Source: Streptomyces flavidovirens DSM 40150 | Lineage (GTDB): Bacteria > Actinomycetota > Actinomycetes > Streptomycetales > Streptomycetaceae | Length of the DNA stretch: 64,000 nucleotides | Assembly (NCBI RefSeq): GCF_000429085.1 | Contig: NZ_AUBE01000015.1 | Span: 62,001-126,000, forward strand | Direction: 5' to 3' | In this document: positions 16,334 to 24,878 of the stretch, one piece after another | Layout of the letters: every line of letters begins with the position of its first letter | Position numbering within the stretch: the first letter of the stretch is position 1 | Made by a program: the position numbers and the translations under genes | Notes under the pieces: generated by a model | Told to the model about the DNA's origin: nothing | Databases searched by the model: none | What the model saw: the letters and a program-made list of their open reading frames with translations, nothing else

Positions 16334-18433
16334 TCAGCCTGAGACGCTCGCGCGCCCGTTCTCCATGTGCCCCATGAGACGCCTGCGGAAAGATTCATCA
16401 CCCGTAACGGTGATCGCCAGGTCGTACCACCCGTGCGCGTCCGCGGCGGAGTGCACCACGGTGCGGCTGCGGCCCGGCTTCACCGTGACCTCGCGGGGCC
16501 GGCTGTCGTCGAGGTCGGCCTCGTCGGCGTACGCGAGCGTCCGCACGGTGAAGGTCACCGGGTCCTTGCCCCGGTTGACGAGGGTGAGGTGCAGGTCACG
16601 GTCGCGTACGTCGAGGTGCGAGGAGACGTCGGCGACGCCCGTCTTCGTACCGGCGAACTCGCGGCGGAAGCCGTTCGGCCCGGTGATCGTGAAGCGGTAG
16701 TCGTCGCGCGTAAGGGGTACGTTCCATTGCACCGTGCCCCTTACATCCCGGTGCTGCGGAATGGCGAATTCACCGGCGTACGGGTAGAGCGCGAAGTGTG
16801 CGCTCGCGCGCCCCGTGTTGCTGAGCTCGACCGTGAAGACGCCGCCGTCGACCTTCCCGTGGGCGTCCGGCTGGTACGGCAGCGGGCGCGCGGGACGCGT
16901 CCCTTCCTCCTGTACGGGCATGTGCTGCTCCAGCGGCGGGACCGGCCGCCAGCGCCCCGTGAAGGGCGGTATCGCACCCGGCTGCTCGACCTGCGGCTGC
17001 CGGCGCCCGCGCTTGAAGTCGAACGCCGAGGTCAGGTCGCCCGTGACCGTACGCCGCCAGGGCGTGATGTTGGGCTCCTCGATGCCCGTCCACCGCTCCA
17101 GGAAGCGGATCACGGAGGTGTGGTCGAAGACCTCGGAACAGACGTACCCGCCGACCGACCACGGCGAGACGACCAGCATCGGGACGCGGATGCCCAGCCC
17201 GGTCGGCCGGCCCTGATACCGCTCGTCGGTGTTGCCGGTGGGCGGCACGGGCGGCGGCACGTGATCGAAGAACCCGTCGTTCTCGTCGTAGTTGATCAGC
17301 ACGACGGTGTGCCGCCAGACGTCCGGGTGCGAGCCGAGCGCGTCGAGGACCTTGTAGACGAGCGAGGCGCTGGCGATCGGCGAGGAGGAGCCGGGGTGTT
17401 CCGAGTCGACCGCCGAAGGCACCAGGTACGACACCTCGGGCAGCTTGCCCGCCGCCACGTCGGCCTGGAAGTCGTCGGCGAGCCCGCCGGTCTCGACGCG
17501 CCGCAGGCCGCGTTCGAAGAGGGAGCGCTCAGCCTTCGTCAGCGTGGCCACGCCCTCCTCCAGCGCGGCGAGCAGCCGCTCGCGCTCGGCGGCGTCGCCG
17601 GTGTCGCGGACCTTGGCGTAGAAGGCCTCCATGTAGGTGAAGCCGCCGGGAGCCTTCGCGAGGGCCTTGCGGGCGATCTTCTTGAAGGCCGTGAAGAACT
17701 CGATGTTGTTGTCGGTGAAGTTCTCCCACTCCTGGTACGTCTTCCAGGACCGGCCCGCCTTCTCCAGCCGCTCGGCGTACGTCGGCCACGGGTAGCCGGG
17801 ATGGGTGCCCTCGGCGTACGCCGCATTGGTGACGGCGCGGCTGCCGTCGGCCTCGTGCCCGGTCCAGCCGCTCCACAGGTGGTTGCGGTTCGGGCTCGTC
17901 GACGTATGGATCGAGGAGTGGTAGGCGTCGCAGATGGTGAACGTGTCCGCGAGCTCGTAGTGCAGCGGCAGGTCGCGGCGGTCGTAGTACGCCATGGTGG
18001 CGGCGGTCTTGGCCGACACCCAGCCGTCCATCCAGCCCTGGTTCCAGGCCTTGGCGCCGCCGCCCCACGAGTGGTCGAGGTCGCCGATGTACTGGAGGTC
18101 CTTCTTCTGCGCCTCGGCCGCGTCCCTCACCGGGAAGGGCAGGACGGTGCGCGAGGGGGCGGGCTGCTCGAAGACCGGCTTGCCGGACGGGAGCTCGACG
18201 GCGTTGCGGTCACCGAATCCGCGTACGCCGCGCAGGGTGCCGAAGTAGTGGTCGAACGATCGGTTCTCCTGCATGAGGACGACGACGTGCTTGACCGCTC
18301 CCAGCCCGCCCGAGGGCGGTTCGGCGGCCATCGCCGTCCGCAGCGAGGGCGGAAGCAGCGATCCGGCCGCGGCGGCGCCGATGGCGCCTCCGCCCAGAGC
18401 GAGCATCCTTCTGCGTGAAATGTCCGGTGACAA
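16334..18433 (-). CDS. Tat-exported phospholipase C, phosphocholine-specific type
   Basis: 699 residues with a TTG start (LSPDISRRRMLALGG), chosen because GGGAGG sits six bases upstream. The SRRRML twin-arginine motif plus a hydrophobic AIGAAAAGSLL stretch is a Tat signal; cleavage is likely after AMAA. The mature domain is the phosphoesterase/bacterial PLC family: KHVVVLMQENRSFDHYFGTL with the metal-binding Glu-Asn, CDAYHSSIHTSTSPNRNHLWSG, INYDENDGFFDHVPPP and VPMLVVSPW. The C-terminal about 200 residues look like the paired beta-rich DUF756 domains found in this family. It hydrolyses phosphatidylcholine-type lipids outside the cell in characterised relatives. Monocistronic, with hairpins on both sides. 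Confidence 0.93.
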   Translation of the reverse strand: MSPDISRRRMLALGGGAIGAAAAGSLLPPSLRTAMAAEPPSGGLGAVKHVVVLMQENRSFDHYFGTLRGVRGFGDRNAVELPSGKPVFEQPAPSRTVLPFPVRDAAEAQKKDLQYIGDLDHSWGGGAKAWNQGWMDGWVSAKTAATMAYYDRRDLPLHYELADTFTICDAYHSSIHTSTSPNRNHLWSGWTGHEADGSRAVTNAAYAEGTHPGYPWPTYAERLEKAGRSWKTYQEWENFTDNNIEFFTAFKKIARKALAKAPGGFTYMEAFYAKVRDTGDAAERERLLAALEEGVATLTKAERSLFERGLRRVETGGLADDFQADVAAGKLPEVSYLVPSAVDSEHPGSSSPIASASLVYKVLDALGSHPDVWRHTVVLINYDENDGFFDHVPPPVPPTGNTDERYQGRPTGLGIRVPMLVVSPWSVGGYVCSEVFDHTSVIRFLERWTGIEEPNITPWRRTVTGDLTSAFDFKRGRRQPQVEQPGAIPPFTGRWRPVPPLEQHMPVQEEGTRPARPLPYQPDAHGKVDGGVFTVELSNTGRASAHFALYPYAGEFAIPQHRDVRGTVQWNVPLTRDDYRFTITGPNGFRREFAGTKTGVADVSSHLDVRDRDLHLTLVNRGKDPVTFTVRTLAYADEADLDDSRPREVTVKPGRSRTVVHSAADAHGWYDLAITVTGDESFRRRLMGHMENGRASVSG

Positions 18434-18613
18434 GCTCGACCTCCCAGTCGACAGCCAATGGTCCGCCTGTGATCCATTGAGTGGTTCGCCTGGGACGGTA
18501 GTGAGACCGGATGGCGACGAGAAGACCCGGCGACGACTCCGGTGTGAACGTCCAAGACAACGTGTTGAAGAGTCCAAGCCCTATCCGGCCACGCACGGGC
18601 CCCGGATCATGCC

Positions 18614-18655
18614 CGAGGGGCGGCGCCCCGGATGATTCCGGTGCGCCGCCCCTCG
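18614..18655. terminator. Terminator downstream of gatB
   Basis: A 13-bp inverted repeat, CGAGGGGCGGCGC (18614-18626) and GCGCCGCCCCTCG (18643-18655), lies about 30 bases after the gatB stop. It separates the gat operon from the phospholipase gene. Confidence 0.85.
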
Positions 18656-18687
18656 TACGTAATCAGGCGTGATCAGGCGTACGGGCC

Positions 18688-20199
18688 TCAGCCCTCGGTC
18701 ACGCCGAGCTTCTCCAGAATCAGCTCGCGCACCCGCGCCGCGTCCGCCTGGCCGCGCGTGGCCTTCATGACCGCGCCGACCAGCGCGCCCGCCGCCGCGA
18801 CCTTGCCGCTGCGGATCTTGTCCGCGATGCCGGCGTTGGCCGCGATGGCCTCGTCCACGGCCGTGCCCAGCGCGCCCTCGTCCGACACGACCTTCAGGCC
18901 GCGCTTCTCGACGACGTCGTCCGGGCCGCCCTCGCCCGCGAGGACGCCCTCGATGACCTGGCGGGCCAGCTTGTCGTTGAGCGAACCTTCCTTCACCAGG
19001 ACGGTGACACGGGCGACCTGCTCCGGCGTGATCGGCAGCGACGCGAGATCGCGGCCGGACTCGTTGGCGTTACGGGCCAGCTCGCCCATCCACCACTTGC
19101 GCGCCGAAGCCGCGTCCGCGCCCGCCTCGATCGTGGCGACGATCGGGTCGATGGCGCCGGCGTTCAGGATCGACTGCATGTCGTGCTCGCTGACACCCCA
19201 CTCCTCACGGAGGCGGTTGCGGCGTACGCGCGGCAGCTCGGGCAGGCCGCGGCGGAGCTCCTCGACCCACTCGCGGGAGGGGGCGACGGGCACCAGGTCC
19301 GGCTCCGGGAAGTACCGGTAGTCCTCGGCGTTGTCCTTGATGCGGCCGGCCGTGGTGGAGCCGTCCTCCTCGTGGAAGTGCCGGGTCTCCTGGACGATCG
19401 TGCCGCCGGAGTTGAGAACAGCGGCGTGCCGCTGGATCTCGAAGCGGGCCGCGCGCTCGACCGAGCGGAGCGAGTTCACGTTCTTCGTCTCGGAGCGCGT
19501 ACCGAACTCCGCACGGCCGTGCGGCCGCAGCGAGAGGTTCACGTCGCATCGCATCTGGCCCTGCTCCATGCGCGCCTCGGAGACGCCGAGCGCCTTGATG
19601 AGCTCGCGGAGCTCGGCGACGTACGCCTTCGCGACCTCGGGGGCACGCGTGCCCGCGCCCTCGATCGGCTTGGTGACGATCTCGATGAGCGGGATGCCGG
19701 CCCGGTTGTAGTCCAGGAGGGAGTGGGACGCGCCGTGGATACGGCCCGTCGCGCCGCCGACGTGCAGCGACTTGCCGGTGTCCTCCTCCATGTGGGCGCG
19801 CTCGATCTCCACGCGGAAGATCTCGCCGTCCTCAAGCTGGACGTCCAGATAGCCGTTGAAGGCGATCGGCTCGTCGTACTGGGAGGTCTGGAAGTTCTTC
19901 GGCATGTCCGGATAGAAGTAGTTCTTCCGGGCGAAACGGCACCACTCGGCGATCTCGCAGTTGAGGGCGAGGCCGATCTTGATGGCCGACTCGACGCCGA
20001 TCGCGTTGACGACCGGGAGCGAGCCGGGCAGACCCAGGCAGGTGGGGCAGGTCTGGCTGTTGGCGTCCTGCTTGAGCTCCGTGGAGCACCCGCAGAACAT
20101 CTTCGTCTTTGTGCCGAGCTCGACATGGACCTCCAGGCCCATGACGGGGTCGTAGGACGCCAGCGCGTCCTCGTACGACACCAGTTCAGTGACGGTCAC
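18688..20199 (-). CDS. gatB: Aspartyl/glutamyl-tRNA amidotransferase subunit B
   Basis: 503 residues with a GTG start. GatB is the kinase/tRNA-binding subunit of the GatCAB complex, which phosphorylates and amidates misacylated Glu-tRNA(Gln) or Asp-tRNA(Asn). Visible signatures: GLEVHVELGTKTKMFCGCS near residue 20; the zinc-site cysteines in CGCS and CPTCLGLPGSLPV; LDYNRAGIPLIEIV around residue 160; and the C-terminal YqeY/tail domain (GALVGAVMKATRGQADAARV). It is the last gene of gatC-gatA-small gene-gatB, and a strong hairpin follows it. Confidence 0.97.
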   Translation of the reverse strand: MTVTELVSYEDALASYDPVMGLEVHVELGTKTKMFCGCSTELKQDANSQTCPTCLGLPGSLPVVNAIGVESAIKIGLALNCEIAEWCRFARKNYFYPDMPKNFQTSQYDEPIAFNGYLDVQLEDGEIFRVEIERAHMEEDTGKSLHVGGATGRIHGASHSLLDYNRAGIPLIEIVTKPIEGAGTRAPEVAKAYVAELRELIKALGVSEARMEQGQMRCDVNLSLRPHGRAEFGTRSETKNVNSLRSVERAARFEIQRHAAVLNSGGTIVQETRHFHEEDGSTTAGRIKDNAEDYRYFPEPDLVPVAPSREWVEELRRGLPELPRVRRNRLREEWGVSEHDMQSILNAGAIDPIVATIEAGADAASARKWWMGELARNANESGRDLASLPITPEQVARVTVLVKEGSLNDKLARQVIEGVLAGEGGPDDVVEKRGLKVVSDEGALGTAVDEAIAANAGIADKIRSGKVAAAGALVGAVMKATRGQADAARVRELILEKLGVTEG

Positions 20200-20215
20200 G
20201 GTGAAACTTTCCCTC

Positions 20216-20458
20216 TCAGCCCAGCAGAACGTCGTCGTCGCCGAGCTTCTTCAGCTCGCGGTAGAGCAGAGCGAGGCCCGTGACGATGGCGGCGGCGGAG
20301 ACAGCGGCGTCGATGAGACGGAGCGTGTCATTGTCCTTGCGGGCCATCCTGGCCTGCTTGACGACGCTGATCGCGCCGAAGGCGGTGGTGCCGATCGACA
20401 GGTACGTACCGGCCTTGGAATTCTTGAATCCCTTTGCCTTGACAGTCATGGGGCTCAC
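20216..20458 (-). CDS. Small membrane protein between gatA and gatB
   Basis: 80 residues with two predicted hydrophobic helices (GTYLSIGTTAFGAISVV at about 17-33 and AAVSAAAIVTGLALLY at about 50-65) and basic loops. No recognised domain. The GTG start overlaps the gatA stop in a GTGA sequence, with GAGGAGG inside the end of gatA as ribosome site; an ATG three codons later is the alternative. I recall a comparable small gene in this position in other Streptomyces. Its tight coupling suggests co-production with the amidotransferase, but no role can be assigned. Confidence 0.82.
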   Translation of the reverse strand: MSPMTVKAKGFKNSKAGTYLSIGTTAFGAISVVKQARMARKDNDTLRLIDAAVSAAAIVTGLALLYRELKKLGDDDVLLG

Positions 20459-21969
20459 AGCGACGGTGCCTCCTCAAGCAGCGGGTGGCCCCACTTTTCC
20501 ACGAAGGCGGCCTCTACGGCAGCGCCCACCTTGTAAAGGCGGTCGTCCTTCATGGCGGGGGCGATGATCTGGAGACCGACCGGCATGCCGTCCTCGGGCG
20601 CGAGGCCGCAGGGCAGCGACATGGCGGCGTTGCCGGCCAGGTTGGTCGGGATGGTGCACAGGTCGGCGAGGTACATCGCCATCGGGTCGTCGGCGCGCTC
20701 GCCGATCGGGAAGGCGGTGGTGGGCGTGGTCGGCGAGACGATCACGTCGACCTTCTCGAAGGCCTTCTCGAAGTCCTGCGTGATGAGGGTGCGGACCTTC
20801 TGCGCGGATCCGTAGTACGCGTCGTAGTAGCCGGAACTGAGCGCGTACGTGCCGAGAATGATCCGGCGCTTGACCTCGTCGCCGAAGCCGGCCTCACGGG
20901 TGAGGGCGGTGACCTCCTCGGCGGACTTCGTGCCGTCGTCGCCGACCCGCAGGCCGTAACGCATGGCGTCGAAGCGGGCCAGGTTGGAGGAGCACTCGGA
21001 GGGGGCGATGAGGTAGTACGCGGACAGCGCCAGGTCGAAGGACGGGCAGTCCAGCTCGACGATCTCGGCGCCGAGCTCCTTCATCAGCTCCACGGACTCG
21101 TCGAAGCGCTGGAGGACACCGGCCTGGTAGCCCTCGCCGCGGAACTGCTTGACGACGCCGACGCGCATGCCGGCGACGGAGCCGTTGCGGGCGGCCTCGA
21201 CGACCGGCGGGACCGGGGCGTCGATGGAGGTCGAGTCCAGCGGGTCGTGCCCGGCGATGACCTCGTGCAGGAGTGCGGCGTCCAGGACCGTACGGGCGCA
21301 GGGGCCGCCCTGGTCGAGGGAGGACGAGAAGGCGACCATGCCGTAGCGGGAGACGCCGCCGTACGTGGGCTTGACGCCGACGGTGCCGGTGACGGCGGCG
21401 GGCTGGCGGATGGAACCGCCGGTGTCCGTGCCGATGGCCAGCGGCGCCTCGTACGACGCGAGGGCGGCGGAGGAGCCGCCTCCGGAGCCGCCGGGGATCT
21501 TGGTCAGGTCCCAGGGGTTGCCGGTCGGACCGTACGCGCTGTTCTCGGTGGAGGACCCCATGGCGAACTCGTCCATGTTGGTCTTGCCGAGGATGACGAC
21601 GTCGGCCGCCTTGAGCTTGCGGGTGACCGTGGCGTCGTACGGCGGGATCCAGCCTTCGAGGATCTTCGAGCCGACGGTGGTCGGCATGCCCTCGGTGGTG
21701 AAGATGTCCTTGAGCGCGAGCGGTACGCCGGCCAGCGGGCCGAGCTTCTCGCCGTTCTCCCTCTTCGCGTCGACGGCGCGAGCCTGGGCCAGGGCCCCCT
21801 CGCGGTCGACGTGCAGGAAGGCCTGCACCTTCTCGTCGACGGCGTCGATCCGGGCCAGGTGGGCCTCGGTCACCTCGACGGCCGTGAGCTCACCCGAAGC
21901 GATCTTCGCGGCGGTCTCGGCGGCGGTGAGCTTGATGATGTGCTCGACGTTGTGTGTGGCGGTCGTCAT
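20455..21969 (-). CDS. gatA: Aspartyl/glutamyl-tRNA amidotransferase subunit A
   Basis: 504 residues. The amidase-signature subunit releases ammonia from glutamine for GatB. The Ser-cisSer-Lys triad is visible: Lys in PLALKDIF (about 88), the cis-Ser in GGSGGGSSAALA (about 163) and the nucleophile Ser in GTDTGGSIRQPAA (about 187). It starts five bases after the gatC stop and overlaps the next small gene by four bases, so translation is coupled through the operon. Confidence 0.97.
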   Translation of the reverse strand: MTTATHNVEHIIKLTAAETAAKIASGELTAVEVTEAHLARIDAVDEKVQAFLHVDREGALAQARAVDAKRENGEKLGPLAGVPLALKDIFTTEGMPTTVGSKILEGWIPPYDATVTRKLKAADVVILGKTNMDEFAMGSSTENSAYGPTGNPWDLTKIPGGSGGGSSAALASYEAPLAIGTDTGGSIRQPAAVTGTVGVKPTYGGVSRYGMVAFSSSLDQGGPCARTVLDAALLHEVIAGHDPLDSTSIDAPVPPVVEAARNGSVAGMRVGVVKQFRGEGYQAGVLQRFDESVELMKELGAEIVELDCPSFDLALSAYYLIAPSECSSNLARFDAMRYGLRVGDDGTKSAEEVTALTREAGFGDEVKRRIILGTYALSSGYYDAYYGSAQKVRTLITQDFEKAFEKVDVIVSPTTPTTAFPIGERADDPMAMYLADLCTIPTNLAGNAAMSLPCGLAPEDGMPVGLQIIAPAMKDDRLYKVGAAVEAAFVEKWGHPLLEEAPSL

Positions 21970-21974
21970 GGTGA

Positions 21975-22271
21975 TTAGTCCTCCCCCAGGATCCGCGGCA
22001 CCTTGAAACGCTGCTGCTCCTGGGCGGGGGCGCCGGAGAGGGCCTGCTCCGGGGTGAGCGACGGACGGACCTCGTCCGCGCGCATGACGTTCGTCAGCGG
22101 CAGCGGGTGGGAGGTCGGCGGTACGTCTTGGTCGGCGACCTCGGAGACGCGGGCGACCGCGCCGATGATGTCGTCGAGCTGACCGGCGAAGTGATCGAGC
22201 TCTTCGCCCTTCAGCTCCAGACGCGCCAGCCGTGCGAGGTGGGCGACCTCCTCGCGCGTGATGCCAGGCAT
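21975..22271 (-). CDS. gatC: Aspartyl/glutamyl-tRNA amidotransferase subunit C
   Basis: 98 residues, the usual size. GatC stabilises the GatA-GatB complex. The opening MPGITREEVAHLARLARLEL and the closing RFKVPRILGED are typical of the subunit. First gene of the gat operon, preceded by a GAGGA ribosome site. Confidence 0.95.
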   Translation of the reverse strand: MPGITREEVAHLARLARLELKGEELDHFAGQLDDIIGAVARVSEVADQDVPPTSHPLPLTNVMRADEVRPSLTPEQALSGAPAQEQQRFKVPRILGED

Positions 22272-22402
22272 GCAGCGATCCTCAGGGGTGAGTGTGTGGA
22301 TTTTGGCCCAATCCTATGGGGCTCGGGCCCCTGCCCACGAAACGGATTCCCTGCGAACCGCCTCGTACGCTCCTCACACACGTCCCATGTACTCCTCGCG
22401 CA

Positions 22403-22435
22403 CTTCTCATGCGCTTCTCATGCGCTCCTGATGCA
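22403..22435. repeat. Short 11-bp tandem repeat (three copies)
   Basis: CTTCTCATGCG occurs at 22403-22413 and 22414-22424, followed by a diverged copy CTCCTGATGCA at 22425-22435. It lies in the 176-bp gap between gatC and the GGDEF-EAL gene. No function is apparent. Confidence 0.75.
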
Positions 22436-22447
22436 CTCCGGGTGCCG

Positions 22448-24583
22448 CTACTTCACCGGCTGGCCGGACGGGGACGGGGACTGGCTCTGCGCCTCTTGCA
22501 GGGCGGCCGCGGCCGCGACGCGGTCCAGGTCGACCTGGCGGTGCCAGCCGCGCTCGCCCCTGGCCAGCAGCCAGGCCGTCGCCTCGTCCGGCGGCATCGC
22601 CGCCGCCACCAGCCAGCCCTGCACCGCGTCGCAGCCCAGGTCCCGCAGCCGCTCCCACGTCTCGTCGTCCTCGACGCCCTCCGCCACCACCAGCAGCCCC
22701 AGTGAGTGGGCGAGGTCGACCGTGCAGCGGACGATCTCGGCGTCCTCGTTGTCGACGGCCAGCCGGGCCACGAAGGACCGGTCGATCTTCAGCTCGCTCA
22801 CCGGGAGCCGGCGCAGGTGCACGAGGGAGGAGTAGCCCGTACCGAAGTCGTCCAGCGACATCTTCACGCCGTGTCCGGTCAGGCCGGCCAGCGTGTCGGC
22901 CGCGCGCTGCGGGTCCTCAAGCAGCACGTGCTCCGTTATCTCGAGCTGGAGGGACCCGGCGGGAACACCGTGGCGGGCCAGCCGGGCCGCGACCGCTCCC
23001 GCGAAGCCGGGCGTGTGCACGTCGCGCGGCGACACATTCACCGCGACGGGAGTGTTCAGTCCCTGCGCCCGCCACCGGGCGACCTGTGCGAGCGCGGTCT
23101 CCAGGACGTACTCCGTCAGGTGCGGCATCAGCCCCGACGACTCCGCGATGGCGATGAACTCGTCCGGGGGGACCCGCCCGCGCTCCGGGTGCACCCACCG
23201 GACCAGCGCTTCCAGACCCGCCACCTGTCCGTCGAAGCGCACCTTCGGCTGATAGTGGAGTTCGACGTCACCCGCGTCGAGCGCCCGCCGCAGGTCGCCC
23301 AGCAGGCCGAGCCGGTCGGGTGTGTTGCTGTCCCGTTTGGATTCGTAGACCTCTACGCCCGTACGGTCCCGCTTGGCCTGATACATCGCCACGTCGGCGC
23401 GCCGCAGCAGTCCTTCCGCGTCCAGCGCGTGGTCGGGGAAGACGGCGACGCCCGCGCTGGCCTCCAGGACGAGCGTCAGGCCGTCCAGGTCGAGCGGCGA
23501 GGAGAGGTCGGCCACCAGGTGCCTGGCGATGCGCTGCGCACTGGTCGTCGAGTCCGCGGTGGGGAGCAGGACCGCGAACTCGTCACCGCCGAGCCGCGCG
23601 GCCTCCGCCCCGCGCGGCAGCGCCAGGCGCAGCCGGTCGGCTATCTGGAGCAGCAGCCGGTCGCCCGCCAGGTGGCCGAGGGTGTCGTTGACCGCTCTGA
23701 AACGGTCGAGGTCTATCAGTACGAGCGCGGACCTGGTGCCGGTGCTCTGGGCCTCTTCCAGCACCGGCCGGGCCCGCTGCAGCAGCCAGTGCCGGTTCGG
23801 CAGCCCGGTCAGCGGGTCCCGCAACTGCTCCTCCGCCCTGGCCCTGGCGATCCACAGCGTGGAGTCCAGCGCTATCAGCGGTACGGAGAACAGCGGCAGC
23901 AGGACCGGCAGCGCCACCGCGACCACGCAGATCAGCGGTGCGATACCGAGCAGGGCGACCGCGACGAGCGCCTGCCGGTACAGGGCCGTCCGGGCGACGG
24001 ACGGCAGCCGTCCGCCGCGCGGCGCCAGCGTGTACCACAGGAGGACCCGGGTCAGGGCGAGATACGCGGTGGCGGCGAGCACGACCTCCGGGACCGTCTC
24101 TATCCCCCACTCCAGCGGGTTCCAGGGCTTCTCGACGGTCGGTACGTCGCCGAACACGGCCAGGACGAGCGCCGCGACACCTATCCCCAGGATGTCCACC
24201 GCGCCGTGCAGGAGTCCCTGTTTCCAGCGGTGCCTGCGGGCCACACCGACGAGCACCACGACGGCCAGACTGACCAGACCGGCGGGCACCCAGCCGTACA
24301 GCAGCAGGACGGCCAGGGTGAGCGCGGCGCCCGAGCCCGTGCCGCCCCACCACCGGTCGCGGCCGAGGGCGACCAGATGGCCGACGATGACTCCGGTGAG
24401 CAGCGCGAGGGACCAGCCGACCGTGCCGTTGGGGAACAGCGCGCGGTCCGCGGTCACGGCGCGGACCATCCCGGTGAACAGGACGAGGGCGGCCAGTGTC
24501 ACGACGGCGGCGGGCAGCGCCCTCGGGGCGCCTGCCCACCGCCGCAGCCGTGAGGCCGGGTCGGCACTCTCGGTCGGTTTCAT
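22448..24583 (-). CDS. rmdB: Membrane GGDEF-EAL protein, c-di-GMP phosphodiesterase (RmdB-like)
   Basis: 711 residues: six to seven hydrophobic segments (about 20-245), GGDEF (RLGGDEFAVLLP near residue 331) and EAL (EALVRW near 455, then MSLDDFGTGYSS and VVAEGVE). All EAL catalytic motifs are intact, so c-di-GMP hydrolysis is expected. GGDEF is also intact, but the RxxD inhibitory site before it is absent. Start chosen for GAGAGGGA about six bases upstream; the frame continues further without support. The position between ligA and gatC matches what I recall for rmdB of Streptomyces, a phosphodiesterase affecting development; the symbol rests on that recollection plus domain content. Confidence 0.88.
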   Translation of the reverse strand: MKPTESADPASRLRRWAGAPRALPAAVVTLAALVLFTGMVRAVTADRALFPNGTVGWSLALLTGVIVGHLVALGRDRWWGGTGSGAALTLAVLLLYGWVPAGLVSLAVVVLVGVARRHRWKQGLLHGAVDILGIGVAALVLAVFGDVPTVEKPWNPLEWGIETVPEVVLAATAYLALTRVLLWYTLAPRGGRLPSVARTALYRQALVAVALLGIAPLICVVAVALPVLLPLFSVPLIALDSTLWIARARAEEQLRDPLTGLPNRHWLLQRARPVLEEAQSTGTRSALVLIDLDRFRAVNDTLGHLAGDRLLLQIADRLRLALPRGAEAARLGGDEFAVLLPTADSTTSAQRIARHLVADLSSPLDLDGLTLVLEASAGVAVFPDHALDAEGLLRRADVAMYQAKRDRTGVEVYESKRDSNTPDRLGLLGDLRRALDAGDVELHYQPKVRFDGQVAGLEALVRWVHPERGRVPPDEFIAIAESSGLMPHLTEYVLETALAQVARWRAQGLNTPVAVNVSPRDVHTPGFAGAVAARLARHGVPAGSLQLEITEHVLLEDPQRAADTLAGLTGHGVKMSLDDFGTGYSSLVHLRRLPVSELKIDRSFVARLAVDNEDAEIVRCTVDLAHSLGLLVVAEGVEDDETWERLRDLGCDAVQGWLVAAAMPPDEATAWLLARGERGWHRQVDLDRVAAAAALQEAQSQSPSPSGQPVK

Positions 24584-24878
24584 TGCGTCCCTCTCACAGC
24601 CGGCGGTGCCCCTGCCAAGCGGTGGCCCCGTTGTCATGCCGTTCACGACTGAAATCCCTTCCCCGGGCTCTTTATGAGCAGGGGACACCTCATTGCAGCC
24701 GTTCACGGCAGGCGCACATCTCAACAGTAGGCCGCAGAAGGCTCTCCGGGGCAGCGGTCCACCGCTGTTGCCCGAATGCGACCCAGCCACCCGAGTCCGT
24801 CTGCTATGCGCCGAACGGGTGATCCCGGCTGCGGTGCTTACCCCCTCTCACCGCCCCTTTCCCCGTCCCGCGCCACCC

